From NCBI RefSeq assembly GCF_003313245.1, contig NZ_QJSD01000012.1, forward strand, positions 1 through 64,000: 64,000 nucleotides of DNA. Reading direction: 5' to 3'. A program made the translations under genes and the position numbers. Positions 48,879 through 58,930 of this stretch are shown piece after piece (position 1 is the stretch's first letter; every line of letters starts with the position of its first letter). The stretch comes from Primorskyibacter marinus (GTDB taxonomy: Bacteria > Pseudomonadota > Alphaproteobacteria > Rhodobacterales > Rhodobacteraceae). A model generated the notes under the pieces. The model searched no databases. It saw only the letters and a program-made list of their open reading frames with translations, and was not told the origin of the DNA.

Positions 48879-49634
48879 ATGCTTGAGATCAAGAACCTGC
48901 ACGTCGAACTTGAAGAAGAGGATAAGCAGATCCTCAAAGGCGTCAACCTGACCGTTGAAGCAGGCAAGGTACATGCGATCATGGGACCAAACGGATCGGG
49001 TAAATCGACCCTGTCCTATGTGCTTGCCGGTCGTGACGGCTATGAGGTGACCGAAGGGTCGGCCACGCTGGAAGGCGAGGATCTGCTGGATCTGGACCCT
49101 GAAGAGCGTGCCTCGCTTGGTCTGTTCATGGCGTTTCAATATCCCGTGGAAATTCCGGGCGTCGGCAATATGACGTTTCTGCGCACGGCTGTGAACGCGC
49201 AGCGCAAGGCGCGCGGCGAAGACGAAATGTCCGCGACCGAATTTCTCAAGGAAATCAGAGCGAAGGCCAAGGAACTTCAGATCGATGCGGAGATGCTGAA
49301 GCGGCCCGTCAATGTCGGGTTCTCGGGGGGCGAGAAAAAGCGCAACGAGATCCTGCAAATGGCGATGCTGGCACCCAAAATGTGCATTCTGGACGAGACC
49401 GATTCCGGTCTGGATGTGGATGCGATGAAGCTGGTGGCTGACGGTGTGAACGCGCTGCGTGACGAAGGCCGTGGTTTTCTGGTCATCACCCACTATCAAC
49501 GTCTGCTGAACCACATCAAACCGGACGTGGTGCATATCATGTCGAATGGACGGATCGTGAAAACCGGCGGACCGGAACTGGCGCTTGAGGTCGAAGAGAA
49601 CGGCTATGGCGGCATTCTGGCGGAGGCAGTGTAA
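48879..49634 (+). CDS. sufC: Fe-S assembly ATPase SufC
   Basis: ABC-type ATPase of the SufBC2D complex. The 251 residues have Walker A GPNGSGKST (36-44), the Q-loop FMAFQYPVEIPGV, the signature FSGGEKKRNEILQM and Walker B CILDETDSGLDVDAMK, followed by the switch histidine in VITHYQRLL. Length and the two extra SufC segments are normal. Its stop overlaps the sufD start by 1 nt (TAATG). Confidence 0.97.
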   Translation: MLEIKNLHVELEEEDKQILKGVNLTVEAGKVHAIMGPNGSGKSTLSYVLAGRDGYEVTEGSATLEGEDLLDLDPEERASLGLFMAFQYPVEIPGVGNMTFLRTAVNAQRKARGEDEMSATEFLKEIRAKAKELQIDAEMLKRPVNVGFSGGEKKRNEILQMAMLAPKMCILDETDSGLDVDAMKLVADGVNALRDEGRGFLVITHYQRLLNHIKPDVVHIMSNGRIVKTGGPELALEVEENGYGGILAEAV

Positions 49635-50917
49635 TGGCAATGGCACAAGCAAAACTGGACGCGACCGATGCGCGTCTGGCCACGCTCAGCCTGCCGACAG
49701 GCGGCTGGGCCGAAGCTGCGCGCCGCGATGCGCTGACCCGTGTGCAGGCAACCGGCCTGCCGGGGCGTCGCGATGAGTATTGGAAATACACCCGGCCTGA
49801 CATGCTGACCGCAGCAACCGCCGCCGAAGCCGCGATTTTCGACGCTGACGAAGCGCCGGTCTTCGGTGAGGTTGACCAGCTGAAACTGGTATTTGTCGAT
49901 GGGGTGTTCGACGCCGCAGCCTCTGACGATCTGGCGCTGGATCATGTCCGCATCGAACGTCTGGCAGAGGCCGGCTCGGCCGATATTCATTGGGCGCGCG
50001 ATCTATACGGCACATTGGAGATCGCTGGGCAAACGCCTGTGGTGCGCCCCCTGGCGGCGCTCAACACGGCGTTTGCCACTGACGGCGTGCTGATCCATGT
50101 GACCGGCGCGGCACCCAAGCCCATCGCGCTTGTCTATCATCACAGCGACCCGAAATCGGACGTCATGCTGCACCATGTGATCCGCATGGACGCGGGCGCG
50201 GAGCTGACCCTGCTGGAAAGCGGCCCCGTCGCGGCACGGTGCAACATGGTGATGGAGATCGACGTGGCGGACAGTGCCGCGTTCAACCATGTCCGTGTTC
50301 AGGGTCGCGACCACGAACGTCAGGCCGCCACGCATATCTTCGCGCGGCTGGGGCAGGAAAGCCGGTTCAAGTCTTTCACCATGACGGCAAACGGTGTGAT
50401 GACGCGCAATGAATGCGTGATCGAGTTGACCGGCGACGATGCGTCCGCGCATGTTGCAGGGGCCTGCATGGGCGACGGCGATTTTCTGCATGATGACACG
50501 GTATTCATCACCCATGACGCGTTGAATTGCGAAAGCCGTCAGGTCTTCAAGAAGGTTCTGCGCAACGGTGCCACCGGTGTTTTTCAGGGCAAGATCCTTG
50601 TGAAGGCTGGCGCGCAGAAGACCGATGGCTATCAGATCAGCCAGTCGCTTTTGCTCGACGAGGACAGCCAGTTCCTCGCCAAGCCGGAACTGGAGATCTA
50701 CGCCGATGACGTGGCCTGTTCGCATGGCTCCACCTCGGGTGCCATCGACGAGGACGCGTTGTTCTACCTGCGCGCGCGTGGTGTTCCGCATGGGATCGCG
50801 ACGGACCTTCTGACACTGTCTTTCCTTGCCGAAGCGGTGGAAGAAATCGAAGACGCGGGCCTTGCCGAAGAGATCGTGACCCGCATGGAAGCGTGGCTCG
50901 CGCGGCGGCGCGGGTAG
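49634..50917 (+). CDS. sufD: Fe-S assembly protein SufD
   Basis: Partner of SufB in the SufBC2D scaffold. The 427-residue protein has an alpha-helical N-terminal part with RRDEYWKYTRPDML, a beta-helix core (VMLHHVIRMDAGAELTLLES, SRFKSFTMTANGVMTRNECVIELTGDDA, HDALNCESRQVFKKVLRNGATGVFQGKILV) and the C-terminal ACSHGSTSGAIDEDALFYLRARGVPHGIA, where SufB-type and SufD-type proteins are alike. It is separated from the next gene by a single nucleotide. Confidence 0.95.
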   Translation: MAMAQAKLDATDARLATLSLPTGGWAEAARRDALTRVQATGLPGRRDEYWKYTRPDMLTAATAAEAAIFDADEAPVFGEVDQLKLVFVDGVFDAAASDDLALDHVRIERLAEAGSADIHWARDLYGTLEIAGQTPVVRPLAALNTAFATDGVLIHVTGAAPKPIALVYHHSDPKSDVMLHHVIRMDAGAELTLLESGPVAARCNMVMEIDVADSAAFNHVRVQGRDHERQAATHIFARLGQESRFKSFTMTANGVMTRNECVIELTGDDASAHVAGACMGDGDFLHDDTVFITHDALNCESRQVFKKVLRNGATGVFQGKILVKAGAQKTDGYQISQSLLLDEDSQFLAKPELEIYADDVACSHGSTSGAIDEDALFYLRARGVPHGIATDLLTLSFLAEAVEEIEDAGLAEEIVTRMEAWLARRRG

Positions 50918-50918
50918 G

Positions 50919-51422
50919 GTGCCGGTCACCCAGGACATCGTGGCCACCTATCGGGGGCCGGGGCGCGTGATGCGTCGCCTGTTGTCTATGGGGCAACGAG
51001 AGGACCGCGCGATTGCCATTGTAATGGCGGGTTGCGCGGTGATCTTCGTGGCACAGCTGCCGCGTCTGGCGCGCGAGGCGCACCTGACCGGCGAAGAGCT
51101 GAACCCGATGCTGGGGGCCTCGCTGCTGGCTTGGGTCTTTATCGCGCCGCTGATGCTCTACGCGCTGGCGGCGCTCAGCCATCTTGTTGCGCGTCTGCTT
51201 GGCGGGCGCGGAAGCTGGTTCGATGCGCGTCTGGCATTGTTCTGGGCGGTGCTGGCCTCGTCCCCGCTGATGCTGCTGAACGGGCTGGTTGCCGGGTTCA
51301 TCGGACCCGGCCCGGCGCTTAGCTTTGTCGGGTTGCTATGGCTGGCCATCTTCGGCTGGTTCTGGGCGCGTTGCCTCTGGGTGGCGGAGCGTCCACAAAC
51401 ATCCGTGGGGGCAGGGGTATGA
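50919..51422 (+). CDS. Yip1-domain-like small membrane protein 1
   Basis: A 167-residue membrane protein with about four hydrophobic segments (roughly 30-48, 66-90, 105-125 and 132-152). The segment order and AxxLAxxLLGGRGSW-like motif suggest the Yip1 family, function unknown in bacteria. The start is GTG at 50919, one nucleotide after the sufD stop. Its stop overlaps the start of a second, similar membrane protein by 4 nt, so both are translated with SufD. Their role in an Fe-S operon is unknown. Confidence 0.7.
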   Translation: MPVTQDIVATYRGPGRVMRRLLSMGQREDRAIAIVMAGCAVIFVAQLPRLAREAHLTGEELNPMLGASLLAWVFIAPLMLYALAALSHLVARLLGGRGSWFDARLALFWAVLASSPLMLLNGLVAGFIGPGPALSFVGLLWLAIFGWFWARCLWVAERPQTSVGAGV

Positions 51423-52009
51423 GCCTGCAAGCCTTCCTTCAGCTTGCCCTGCAAACGGTGTTGGCACCGCGCGATGTTGCCCGGCTGCTGATCTCTGCCC
51501 GGTTGGCGCGAGAGGCGTTGCTGACCGCCTTTGCGCTGGTCGTGGCGCTGAACACGCTGGTCTTTGCGGGAATGGCCGCCCTCATGCCGCCTGACCCCTC
51601 CGTGGCGATCGGAAATCTTTCGCCTCTGGCATTCATGTTGCTTCTTGGCGGATCTGTGGTCACGGCTGCCGTCGTGATCACCTGGGCCGGGCGCGCGATG
51701 GGCGGCACCGCGCAGTTCGAAGACATCGCCCTGCTGCTGATCTGGCTGCAAGCGCTGCGTTTTCTGATGCAAGTGGCGCTGATCCTCATCAGCCTTGTTC
51801 TGCCGGGGGCCGGGGTTCTTTTGGTGATCGCGGCGGCTGTCGCGGGACTGTGGATCTTGCTTAACTTCATCGACGCGGCCCATGGGTTTGGCAGCCTTGG
51901 AAAATCCGTCTTCGTGCTTTTCATCTCGCTTCTGGGCGCGGTGGTGGGCCTTTCAATTCTGCTGTCCCTTGTCGGGACTTCTACACTGGGACTAAGCGAC
52001 TATGTATGA
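51419..52009 (+). CDS. Yip1-domain-like small membrane protein 2
   Basis: A 196-residue membrane protein with about five hydrophobic segments, including LLTAFALVVALNTLVFAGMAALM, LAFMLLLGGSVVTAAVVITWAG and FVLFISLLGAVVGLSILLSLV. It is similar in layout to the preceding protein and is probably also of the Yip1 family. The ATG at 51419 overlaps the stop of the previous gene (ATGA), and its own 3' end overlaps sufS by 8 nt. A paralogous pair acting as a heteromer is a reasonable guess only. Confidence 0.7.
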   Translation: MSLQAFLQLALQTVLAPRDVARLLISARLAREALLTAFALVVALNTLVFAGMAALMPPDPSVAIGNLSPLAFMLLLGGSVVTAAVVITWAGRAMGGTAQFEDIALLLIWLQALRFLMQVALILISLVLPGAGVLLVIAAAVAGLWILLNFIDAAHGFGSLGKSVFVLFISLLGAVVGLSILLSLVGTSTLGLSDYV

Positions 52010-53222
52010 CGTGACGCAGATCCGAGCCGACTTTCCGATCCTTTCGCGGCAGGTCAATAACAAGCCGCTTGTTTATCTGGACAACGGTGCGTCAGCGCAG
52101 AAACCGCAGGTGGTGATTGAGGCGATCACCACGGCCTATGCGCAGGAATATTCCAACGTTCACCGTGGCTTGCACTACCTTTCTAATCTTGCGACAGAGA
52201 AATATGAAGCGGTGCGCGGCACCATCGCGCAGTTTCTTGGTGCGGCGGATGAACATGAAATCGTCATGAATTCCGGCACGACCGAAGGTATCAACACCGT
52301 CGCCTATGGCTGGGCCATGCCGCGGATGGAACCTGGCGACGAGATCATCCTGTCGGTGATGGAGCATCACGCCAATATCGTGCCCTGGCATTTCCTGCGC
52401 GAGCGTCAGGGCATTGTCCTGAAATGGGTCGATGTCGACGAGACGGGCGCGCTCGACCCGCAAAAACTGCTGGATGCGATCACGCCCAAGACCAAGCTGA
52501 TCGCTGTCACCCATATGTCCAACGTGCTGGGCACCGTGGTGGATGTGAAGGCGATCTGCGAGGGCGCGCGCGAAAAGGGCGTTCCGGTGCTGGTCGATGG
52601 CAGTCAGGCGGCGGTGCATATGCCGGTGAACGTGGCCGAGATCGGGTGTGATTTCTACGCGATCACCGGGCATAAACTTTACGGCCCGTCCGGTTCTGGC
52701 GCGATTTATATCCGCGCCGACCGCCAGGCCGAAATGCGTCCCTTCATGGGCGGTGGCGACATGATCCGCGAGGTCCACAAGGATGCGATCACCTATAACG
52801 ACCCGCCGATGCGGTTCGAGGCCGGCACGCCCGGCATCGTGCAGATGATCGGGCTGGGCGCGGCGCTGGATTATATGACCGGCGTCGGCATGGCCAATAT
52901 CGCCGCACATGAGGCAAGTTTGCGGGACTATGCGCAAGCAAAGCTGGACGGGTTGAACTGGCTTCAGGTGCAGGGCCATGCGAAGGGCAAGGGCGCGATC
53001 TTTTCCTTCACGCTGGATGGGGCGGCACATGCGCATGACATCTCGACCATCCTTGACAAAAAGGGCGTGGCGGTACGCGCGGGCCATCACTGCGCAGGCC
53101 CGTTGATGGATCATCTGGGCGTTACCGCGACCTGCCGTGCGTCCTTCGGCATGTATAATACCACGCAGGAGGTCGACGCGCTGATCGACGCGCTTGAATT
53201 GGCGCATGATCTGTTTGGCTGA
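52002..53222 (+). CDS. sufS: Cysteine desulfurase SufS
   Basis: Group II PLP cysteine desulfurase for the Suf pathway. The 406 residues include VYLDNGASAQKPQ, STLHYLSN-like RGLHYLSNLATEKYE, EHHANIVPWHFL, the Schiff-base Lys225 in ITGHKLYGPSG and the catalytic Cys364 in HHCAGPL, the same position as in E. coli SufS. It normally needs SufE or SufU as sulfur acceptor; neither is next to it. It is the last recognised gene of the operon, overlapping the preceding membrane protein gene by 8 nt. Confidence 0.95.
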   Translation: MYDVTQIRADFPILSRQVNNKPLVYLDNGASAQKPQVVIEAITTAYAQEYSNVHRGLHYLSNLATEKYEAVRGTIAQFLGAADEHEIVMNSGTTEGINTVAYGWAMPRMEPGDEIILSVMEHHANIVPWHFLRERQGIVLKWVDVDETGALDPQKLLDAITPKTKLIAVTHMSNVLGTVVDVKAICEGAREKGVPVLVDGSQAAVHMPVNVAEIGCDFYAITGHKLYGPSGSGAIYIRADRQAEMRPFMGGGDMIREVHKDAITYNDPPMRFEAGTPGIVQMIGLGAALDYMTGVGMANIAAHEASLRDYAQAKLDGLNWLQVQGHAKGKGAIFSFTLDGAAHAHDISTILDKKGVAVRAGHHCAGPLMDHLGVTATCRASFGMYNTTQEVDALIDALELAHDLFG

Positions 53223-53446
53223 GTGATGGACCATATGAAATGTCTGGCGCTTATGCCGGAATTTGCCATTGCAGTCACAAGTCGCGGCGGCTATACGCCG
53301 AACTCAGACACTCATAGCTCAACCGGACGAAGCGTCGCCCTCCGAAGGTTTTGGGATATGGGTGCAAGACGTTGAAAGGTAAGATGGAAATCAAACGGTA
53401 ATCGCGGAATCGTACAGAAACCGCAAAGATACGCCGCTAAAAACGC

Positions 53447-53523
53447 GGTCCCGTAGCTCAGCTGGATAGAGTGCTCGCCTCCGAAGCGAGAGGTCACAGG
53501 TTCGAATCCTGTCGGGACCGCCA
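53447..53523 (+). tRNA. tRNA-Arg (anticodon CCG)
   Basis: A 77-nt cloverleaf with encoded CCA. Acceptor GGTCCCG/CGGGACC is perfect, the anticodon stem CTCGC/GCGAG encloses CTCCGAA with anticodon CCG (reads CGG), and the T arm ACAGG-TTCGAAT-CCTGT is intact. It lies 224 bp after sufS. Confidence 0.97.
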
Positions 53524-53918
53524 TCCTTTCACCGAATCGATAACGTTGGATTTCCGGTTCTATCCGCCCAGCCGCCCAGTCAGTCACAGGCAGCGAGTTG
53601 GAATGGTGACGCGGGCACAGCCAAGAACTCTCTCGTCTCAGCACGGCAAGCCGTAGATGGCTGACGAGTTGAAGAAGACCGGCTTGAAAACCAGTGTCGT
53701 ACTGGGTCTTTAATGTGCCAGAATGACATATCCGTGTTGAGAACCCGCAAGCACGCAAGCACAAGGTCACGACAGACGGCACTCTTCCGTTCAGTATCGC
53801 ACGCGATTTGTCAGAGCGGCATTGTACAGAGGATCAACCGAGCCAGACATGGGCCGACGACGTCAGCTATGCCTGGGCGGAAGAAGGCGTGCCGGGACGC
53901 AATTCCGGCACGCTATGC
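53524..53918. other. Intergenic region after tRNA-Arg with a tRNA-Ser-like remnant
   Basis: No gene is supported in these 395 bp. At about 53657-53700 the sequence runs ATGGCTGA, then GAGTTGAAGAAGACCGG, then CTTGAAA and ACCAG, which resembles the D arm and anticodon arm of a tRNA-Ser(TGA), but the acceptor and T arms are not recognisable and the anticodon stem has a mismatch. It may be a decayed tRNA or the trace of an old integration next to the tRNA-Arg gene. Confidence 0.35.
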
Positions 53919-55574
<1,656 letters not shown>

Positions 55575-55876
55575 GTCTGAAACGATCCTGCTCTGTCCTG
55601 AAAGTGTTGATTGCATATAGACTGCCTGACACTTGGCTGCAACGTGGCTGATACCGCTGATCCTGCTGTATGGCAGGCCGGTCAACAGGGAACGCCATGC
55701 CGGAATGAACGTCGGCGGCTTGATGAGATGCGGGGGCTTTTCGCTGTCCAAGTCGCGTTTGCGACTGCGTATTGAGAAAGGGCAAAGGTCGAAAGCCGTT
55801 GATCTTCGCACTCAGGAGTAGTTTCTGGTCTGCGGGCCGCAGCTACTATGCGATTTCCGGTCCTGCGAGGGGGAAG
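55575..55876. promoter_or_regulatory. Divergent upstream region of ettA and nadD
   Basis: About 300 bp with no gene between the oppositely directed ettA and nadD starts. It must hold both promoters, but I see no convincing -35/-10 pair or strong inverted repeat. Confidence 0.3.
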
Positions 55877-56551
55877 ATGAAACAGCGAGGGGCATATCTG
55901 CGGGCCGGCATGCGCGTGGGACTTCTGGGCGGATCGTTCGATCCGGCCCATACCGGGCATGTCCGGGTGACACTGGAGGCGCTGCGGCGGTTCGGGCTGG
56001 ATCGGGTCTGGTGGCTGGTCAGTCCGGGCAATCCGCTCAAACCGCGCGGGCCGGCCCCGTTGGCCCAGCGGATGGCGGGCGCGCGGGCGGTCATGCAACA
56101 TCCCAAAGTGCATGTCAGCGATTTCGAGGCACAGGCAGGCACGCGCTACACCGCCGATACAGTGCAGCGGTTGCGCAAGATCCATCCCGGCGTGCGTTTT
56201 GTCTGGTTGATGGGGGCGGATAACCTTGTGCAGTTCAGCCAATGGGACAATTGGCAGCAGATCATGCAGACGGTGCCGGTGGGCGTGCTGGCGCGGCCCG
56301 GAGACCGGATTTCGGCGCGCACCTCCGTCGCGGCGCGGGTCTTTCGCCACGCGCGATTGCCCGCAGAGGCCAGCCGACTGTTGCCAAATGCACAGGCCCC
56401 GGCATGGTGTTTTGTGAATATGCCGATGGTTGATCTCAGTTCCAGCGCGATCCGGGCTGCCCGCGACAGCGGGACAGGGGTGCATTCAGCAGGTAGTCAC
56501 GAGAACTCGACTTGTGGCGCGGTGAATGGTGGGGTTAATTCTGGATCATGA
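55877..56551 (+). CDS. nadD: Nicotinate-nucleotide adenylyltransferase NadD
   Basis: Transfers AMP from ATP to nicotinate mononucleotide in NAD synthesis. The 224 residues contain the nucleotidyltransferase motif [12 protein letters not shown] (20-31), [44 protein letters not shown] and the C-terminal LSSSAIRA (ISST-type) motif. Start ATG 55877 has GAGGGG just upstream; ATG 55910 is an alternative. Its end overlaps the next gene by 4 nt. The last 30 residues ([15 protein letters not shown] and on) are unlike the family and may just be non-conserved tail. Confidence 0.93.
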   Translation: MKQRGAYLRAGMRVGLLGGSFDPAHTGHVRVTLEALRRFGLDRVWWLVSPGNPLKPRGPAPLAQRMAGARAVMQHPKVHVSDFEAQAGTRYTADTVQRLRKIHPGVRFVWLMGADNLVQFSQWDNWQQIMQTVPVGVLARPGDRISARTSVAARVFRHARLPAEASRLLPNAQAPAWCFVNMPMVDLSSSAIRAARDSGTGVHSAGSHENSTCGAVNGGVNSGS

Positions 56552-58044
56552 CAAAACGTATTTCGAGACGGGCATTTCTGGGCGGGACGGCTGCGTTGAT
56601 GGTGGCCACGCCCGCGCTTGCCAATGCACCAACCCGTTCCTTGCGCCCCGTGGCGCGCGGCGAAGCGCGGCTGGCCGTGGCCCAGACCCCGCCGGAAGAG
56701 CTGATCGCCCGCGCCAAGCTGGACGGCCAGGTCAGCTATTGCCTGTCGGACGCCGATACCGGCAAGATCATCGAGCAATACGCCCCGAATGTCGGCCTGC
56801 CGCCGGCCTCGGTCGCCAAGGCGATCACGGCAGCATACGCGCTGGAGGTTCTCGGCCCGGAACATCGCTTTCGCACAAGGCTGCTGGGCAGCGGGCCGGT
56901 GCAGGAAGGCGTTCTCAAGGGCAATCTGATCCTTGCGGGCGGGGCAGACCCGACGCTGAACACCGACGGGCTTTATGCCCTGTCGGAAGGGCTGAAGGCC
57001 GCAGGCATCCATACGGTCGAGGGCGATTTTCAAGTTTATGGCGGCGCAGTGCCCATGGCACCCGTTATCGACATCTCGCAGCCCGATCACGTTGGCTATA
57101 ACCCGGCCGTGTCGGGGCTGAATCTGAATTTCAACCGCGTGCATTTCGAATGGCACCGCGAGGACAGCGACTATGCCGTGACGATGGAAGCCCGGTCCAG
57201 CCAGCACCGCCCGGGGGTGCATTTTGCAAAGATGCAGGTCATCGAACGCAGCATGCCGGTCTACACCTACAAAGACAGTGGCGCTGCCGATGAGTGGACG
57301 GTTGCACGCGGCGCGCTTGGCAAAGGCGGGGCGCGGTGGTTGCCGGTGCGCAAGCCCGAACTTTACGCTGGCGAGGTTTTCCAGACTTTCGCACGCGCGC
57401 AGGGGATCGCGTTGCGCGCGCCGAAGGTGATCGCAGAATTGCCGAAGGCCGCAGCGGAACTGGCCGGGCAGGACAGTGGGCCGCTCGGCGATATTCTGCG
57501 CGACATGCTGAAGTTTTCAACGAACCTGACGGCAGAGGTGGTCGGGCTGGCCACGACGACGGCACGGTCCGGCAAGCCTGTCTCTGTGCGCGCGTCGGCA
57601 GAAAAGATGAGTGCATGGGCCAATGCGGCGTTCAAAACCGACGGCATCGCACTGGTCGATCATTCGGGGCTTGGCGATACCAGCCGGGTGGAAGCGCCCG
57701 ATATGGTGGCCTTGCTTGTGGAGGTGCGCGAACGACTTGGGCTTTTGCCGCTGTTGAAAGAGATCCCGATGCGGGACGCCAACCGGAAGGTTCTCAAGGC
57801 CCATCCGGCAACCGTTCGTGCCAAGACCGGGACACTGAATTTCGTCAGCGGGCTTGCGGGCTATGTGGACACGACCGACGGCAAGGCGCTGGCCTTTGCA
57901 ATATTTGCCGCCGACACGGACCGTCGCGACGGGCTGGAAAAAGCAGAGCGGGAACGCCCGCCGGGGGCGGCCTCGTGGAATGCGCGGGCGAAGATCCTGC
58001 AACAGCAGTTGATCGACCGGTGGTATATTCTGCACGCCAGCTAG
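56548..58044 (+). CDS. dacB: D-alanyl-D-alanine carboxypeptidase/endopeptidase (PBP4, peptidase S13) with Tat-like signal
   Basis: Periplasmic penicillin-binding protein that trims or cuts peptidoglycan peptides. The 498 residues have all three active-site motifs: SVAK with Ser88 and Lys91, STN at 324-326 and KTG at 426-428. Before them is a signal sequence [17 protein letters not shown] whose SRRAFL is a twin-arginine motif rather than an ordinary Sec signal. Length fits the S13 family. The ATG overlaps the nadD stop by 4 nt. A strong hairpin (58061-58084) follows the stop codon. Confidence 0.93.
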   Translation: MTKRISRRAFLGGTAALMVATPALANAPTRSLRPVARGEARLAVAQTPPEELIARAKLDGQVSYCLSDADTGKIIEQYAPNVGLPPASVAKAITAAYALEVLGPEHRFRTRLLGSGPVQEGVLKGNLILAGGADPTLNTDGLYALSEGLKAAGIHTVEGDFQVYGGAVPMAPVIDISQPDHVGYNPAVSGLNLNFNRVHFEWHREDSDYAVTMEARSSQHRPGVHFAKMQVIERSMPVYTYKDSGAADEWTVARGALGKGGARWLPVRKPELYAGEVFQTFARAQGIALRAPKVIAELPKAAAELAGQDSGPLGDILRDMLKFSTNLTAEVVGLATTTARSGKPVSVRASAEKMSAWANAAFKTDGIALVDHSGLGDTSRVEAPDMVALLVEVRERLGLLPLLKEIPMRDANRKVLKAHPATVRAKTGTLNFVSGLAGYVDTTDGKALAFAIFAADTDRRDGLEKAERERPPGAASWNARAKILQQQLIDRWYILHAS

Positions 58045-58053
58045 GGCGCGGCG

Positions 58054-58191
58054 TCAGCACATGGCGCTGCGGAAACAGCGCCATCTGGGTCGCTTCCAGT
58101 TCAGCAGGGCCAGCCGCGGTGCCGCGGCACCGACGATCGGCAGCAGGCAAAGCAGGAACAGGCCCAGAAGGGTCAGCTTTCTGCGGTTCAT
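58054..58191 (-). CDS. Possible 45-residue single-pass membrane peptide
   Basis: A 45-codon frame from ATG 58191 to TGA 58054. The peptide starts MNRRKLTLLGLFLLCLLPI, a short positively charged end followed by a hydrophobic run of about 16 residues, then a basic tail with RPRWRCFRSAMC. GGAGA lies 7 nt upstream of the ATG on the minus strand. It converges on dacB, 9 bp from that stop, and its last codons overlap a 9-bp hairpin. No homologue is known to me; the frame could be by chance. Confidence 0.35.
   Translation of the reverse strand: MNRRKLTLLGLFLLCLLPIVGAAAPRLALLNWKRPRWRCFRSAMC
58061..58084. terminator. Hairpin after dacB
   Basis: ATGGCGCTG (58061-58069) is perfectly complementary to 58076-58084 with a CGGAAA loop. 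It lies 17 nt after the dacB stop and has no T tract, so it may end or stabilise the dacB transcript. Confidence 0.45.
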
Positions 58192-58317
58192 TCTTCAATC
58201 TCCGACAAGAATAATCTCGATCAACGTCATAACGGCGGTAATTGCCTGTTTTATGACATATCAAAAAAGACCCGTTGTCGGCAGTCAGGAATAGCTTACC
58301 TGCATCATATTGAGCAG

Positions 58318-58341
58318 AAAGCCGCCCGGTTAGGCGGCTTT
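58318..58341 (-). terminator. Hairpin after the TerB-like gene
   Basis: AAAGCCGCC (58318-58326) and GGCGGCTTT (58333-58341) form a perfect 9-bp stem with a 6-nt loop, 29 nt beyond the minus-strand stop at 58370. The minus-strand copy ends in TTTCTG, a short T-rich end that fits an intrinsic terminator. Confidence 0.7.
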
Positions 58342-58369
58342 GCGGGGATTTTGGGCAGGTCAGTGTGTG

Positions 58370-58807
58370 TCAGGCGCGCAGGTGCCGGGCGCGGGCACCA
58401 CGTTCAATCGCTGCGGCGTGCAGCCGGTCGAGGTTCAGCTCGTAGCGGATCTCCTCCAGCAGGCGCAGTTCCGGTTCGTAAAGCTGACCGTCGGCCGCGG
58501 CCACATCGCAGGCAAGCGCATAGGCGGTTTCAAACAGGCGCTCCGGCAGGTTGTCGCGGATAAGACCGAACAGCGCGTCCAGCCCATCCTCTTGTTCAAA
58601 CAGGTCGAAAACCGTTTGCGAGGTGCTGTTCATGCGGTCGATGTCATATTCGGCAAAGACCGGCAGATTGTTCACCGCCGACTGGATCTTGACCAGCTCC
58701 GACGTGCGGATGTTCTCGTCTGAGGCAGAGACCGCGACCATCAGGGCAACAAGGCAGTCCTGCGGCGTCATCGGGTGGGAGGGCGTGTCGTCGTCTTCGG
58801 TGCTCAC
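58370..58807 (-). CDS. TerB-like (tellurite resistance TerB family) protein
   Basis: A 145-residue helical protein of the TerB family. Characteristic blocks are LVALMVAVSASDENIRTSELVKIQSAVNNLP (19-49), with the acidic metal-binding-type pattern, and ACDVAAADGQLYEPELRLLEEIRYELNLD (98-126). No signal peptide. Family members are linked to stress and metal response, but a lone TerB-like gene says little about tellurite. It is divergent from lysS and is followed by a hairpin. Confidence 0.82.
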   Translation of the reverse strand: MSTEDDDTPSHPMTPQDCLVALMVAVSASDENIRTSELVKIQSAVNNLPVFAEYDIDRMNSTSQTVFDLFEQEDGLDALFGLIRDNLPERLFETAYALACDVAAADGQLYEPELRLLEEIRYELNLDRLHAAAIERGARARHLRA

Positions 58808-58930
58808 AAGACTGATCCTTGGAATAAGGGAAGGTTGCGTTGCAGATTATTGACCTATCCCGTCCCCCGCAATAGGTAGGCGAGCGCTGCGTGCCCCAAG
58901 ACGGGGCGTGCGACCCTAGGAGACTTCCGT

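Noticed and set aside
53312-53782. 156-codon minus-strand frame over the tRNA-Arg gene
   Set aside because: It contains the antisense translation of the tRNA ([14 protein letters not shown]-type), a well-known artefact.
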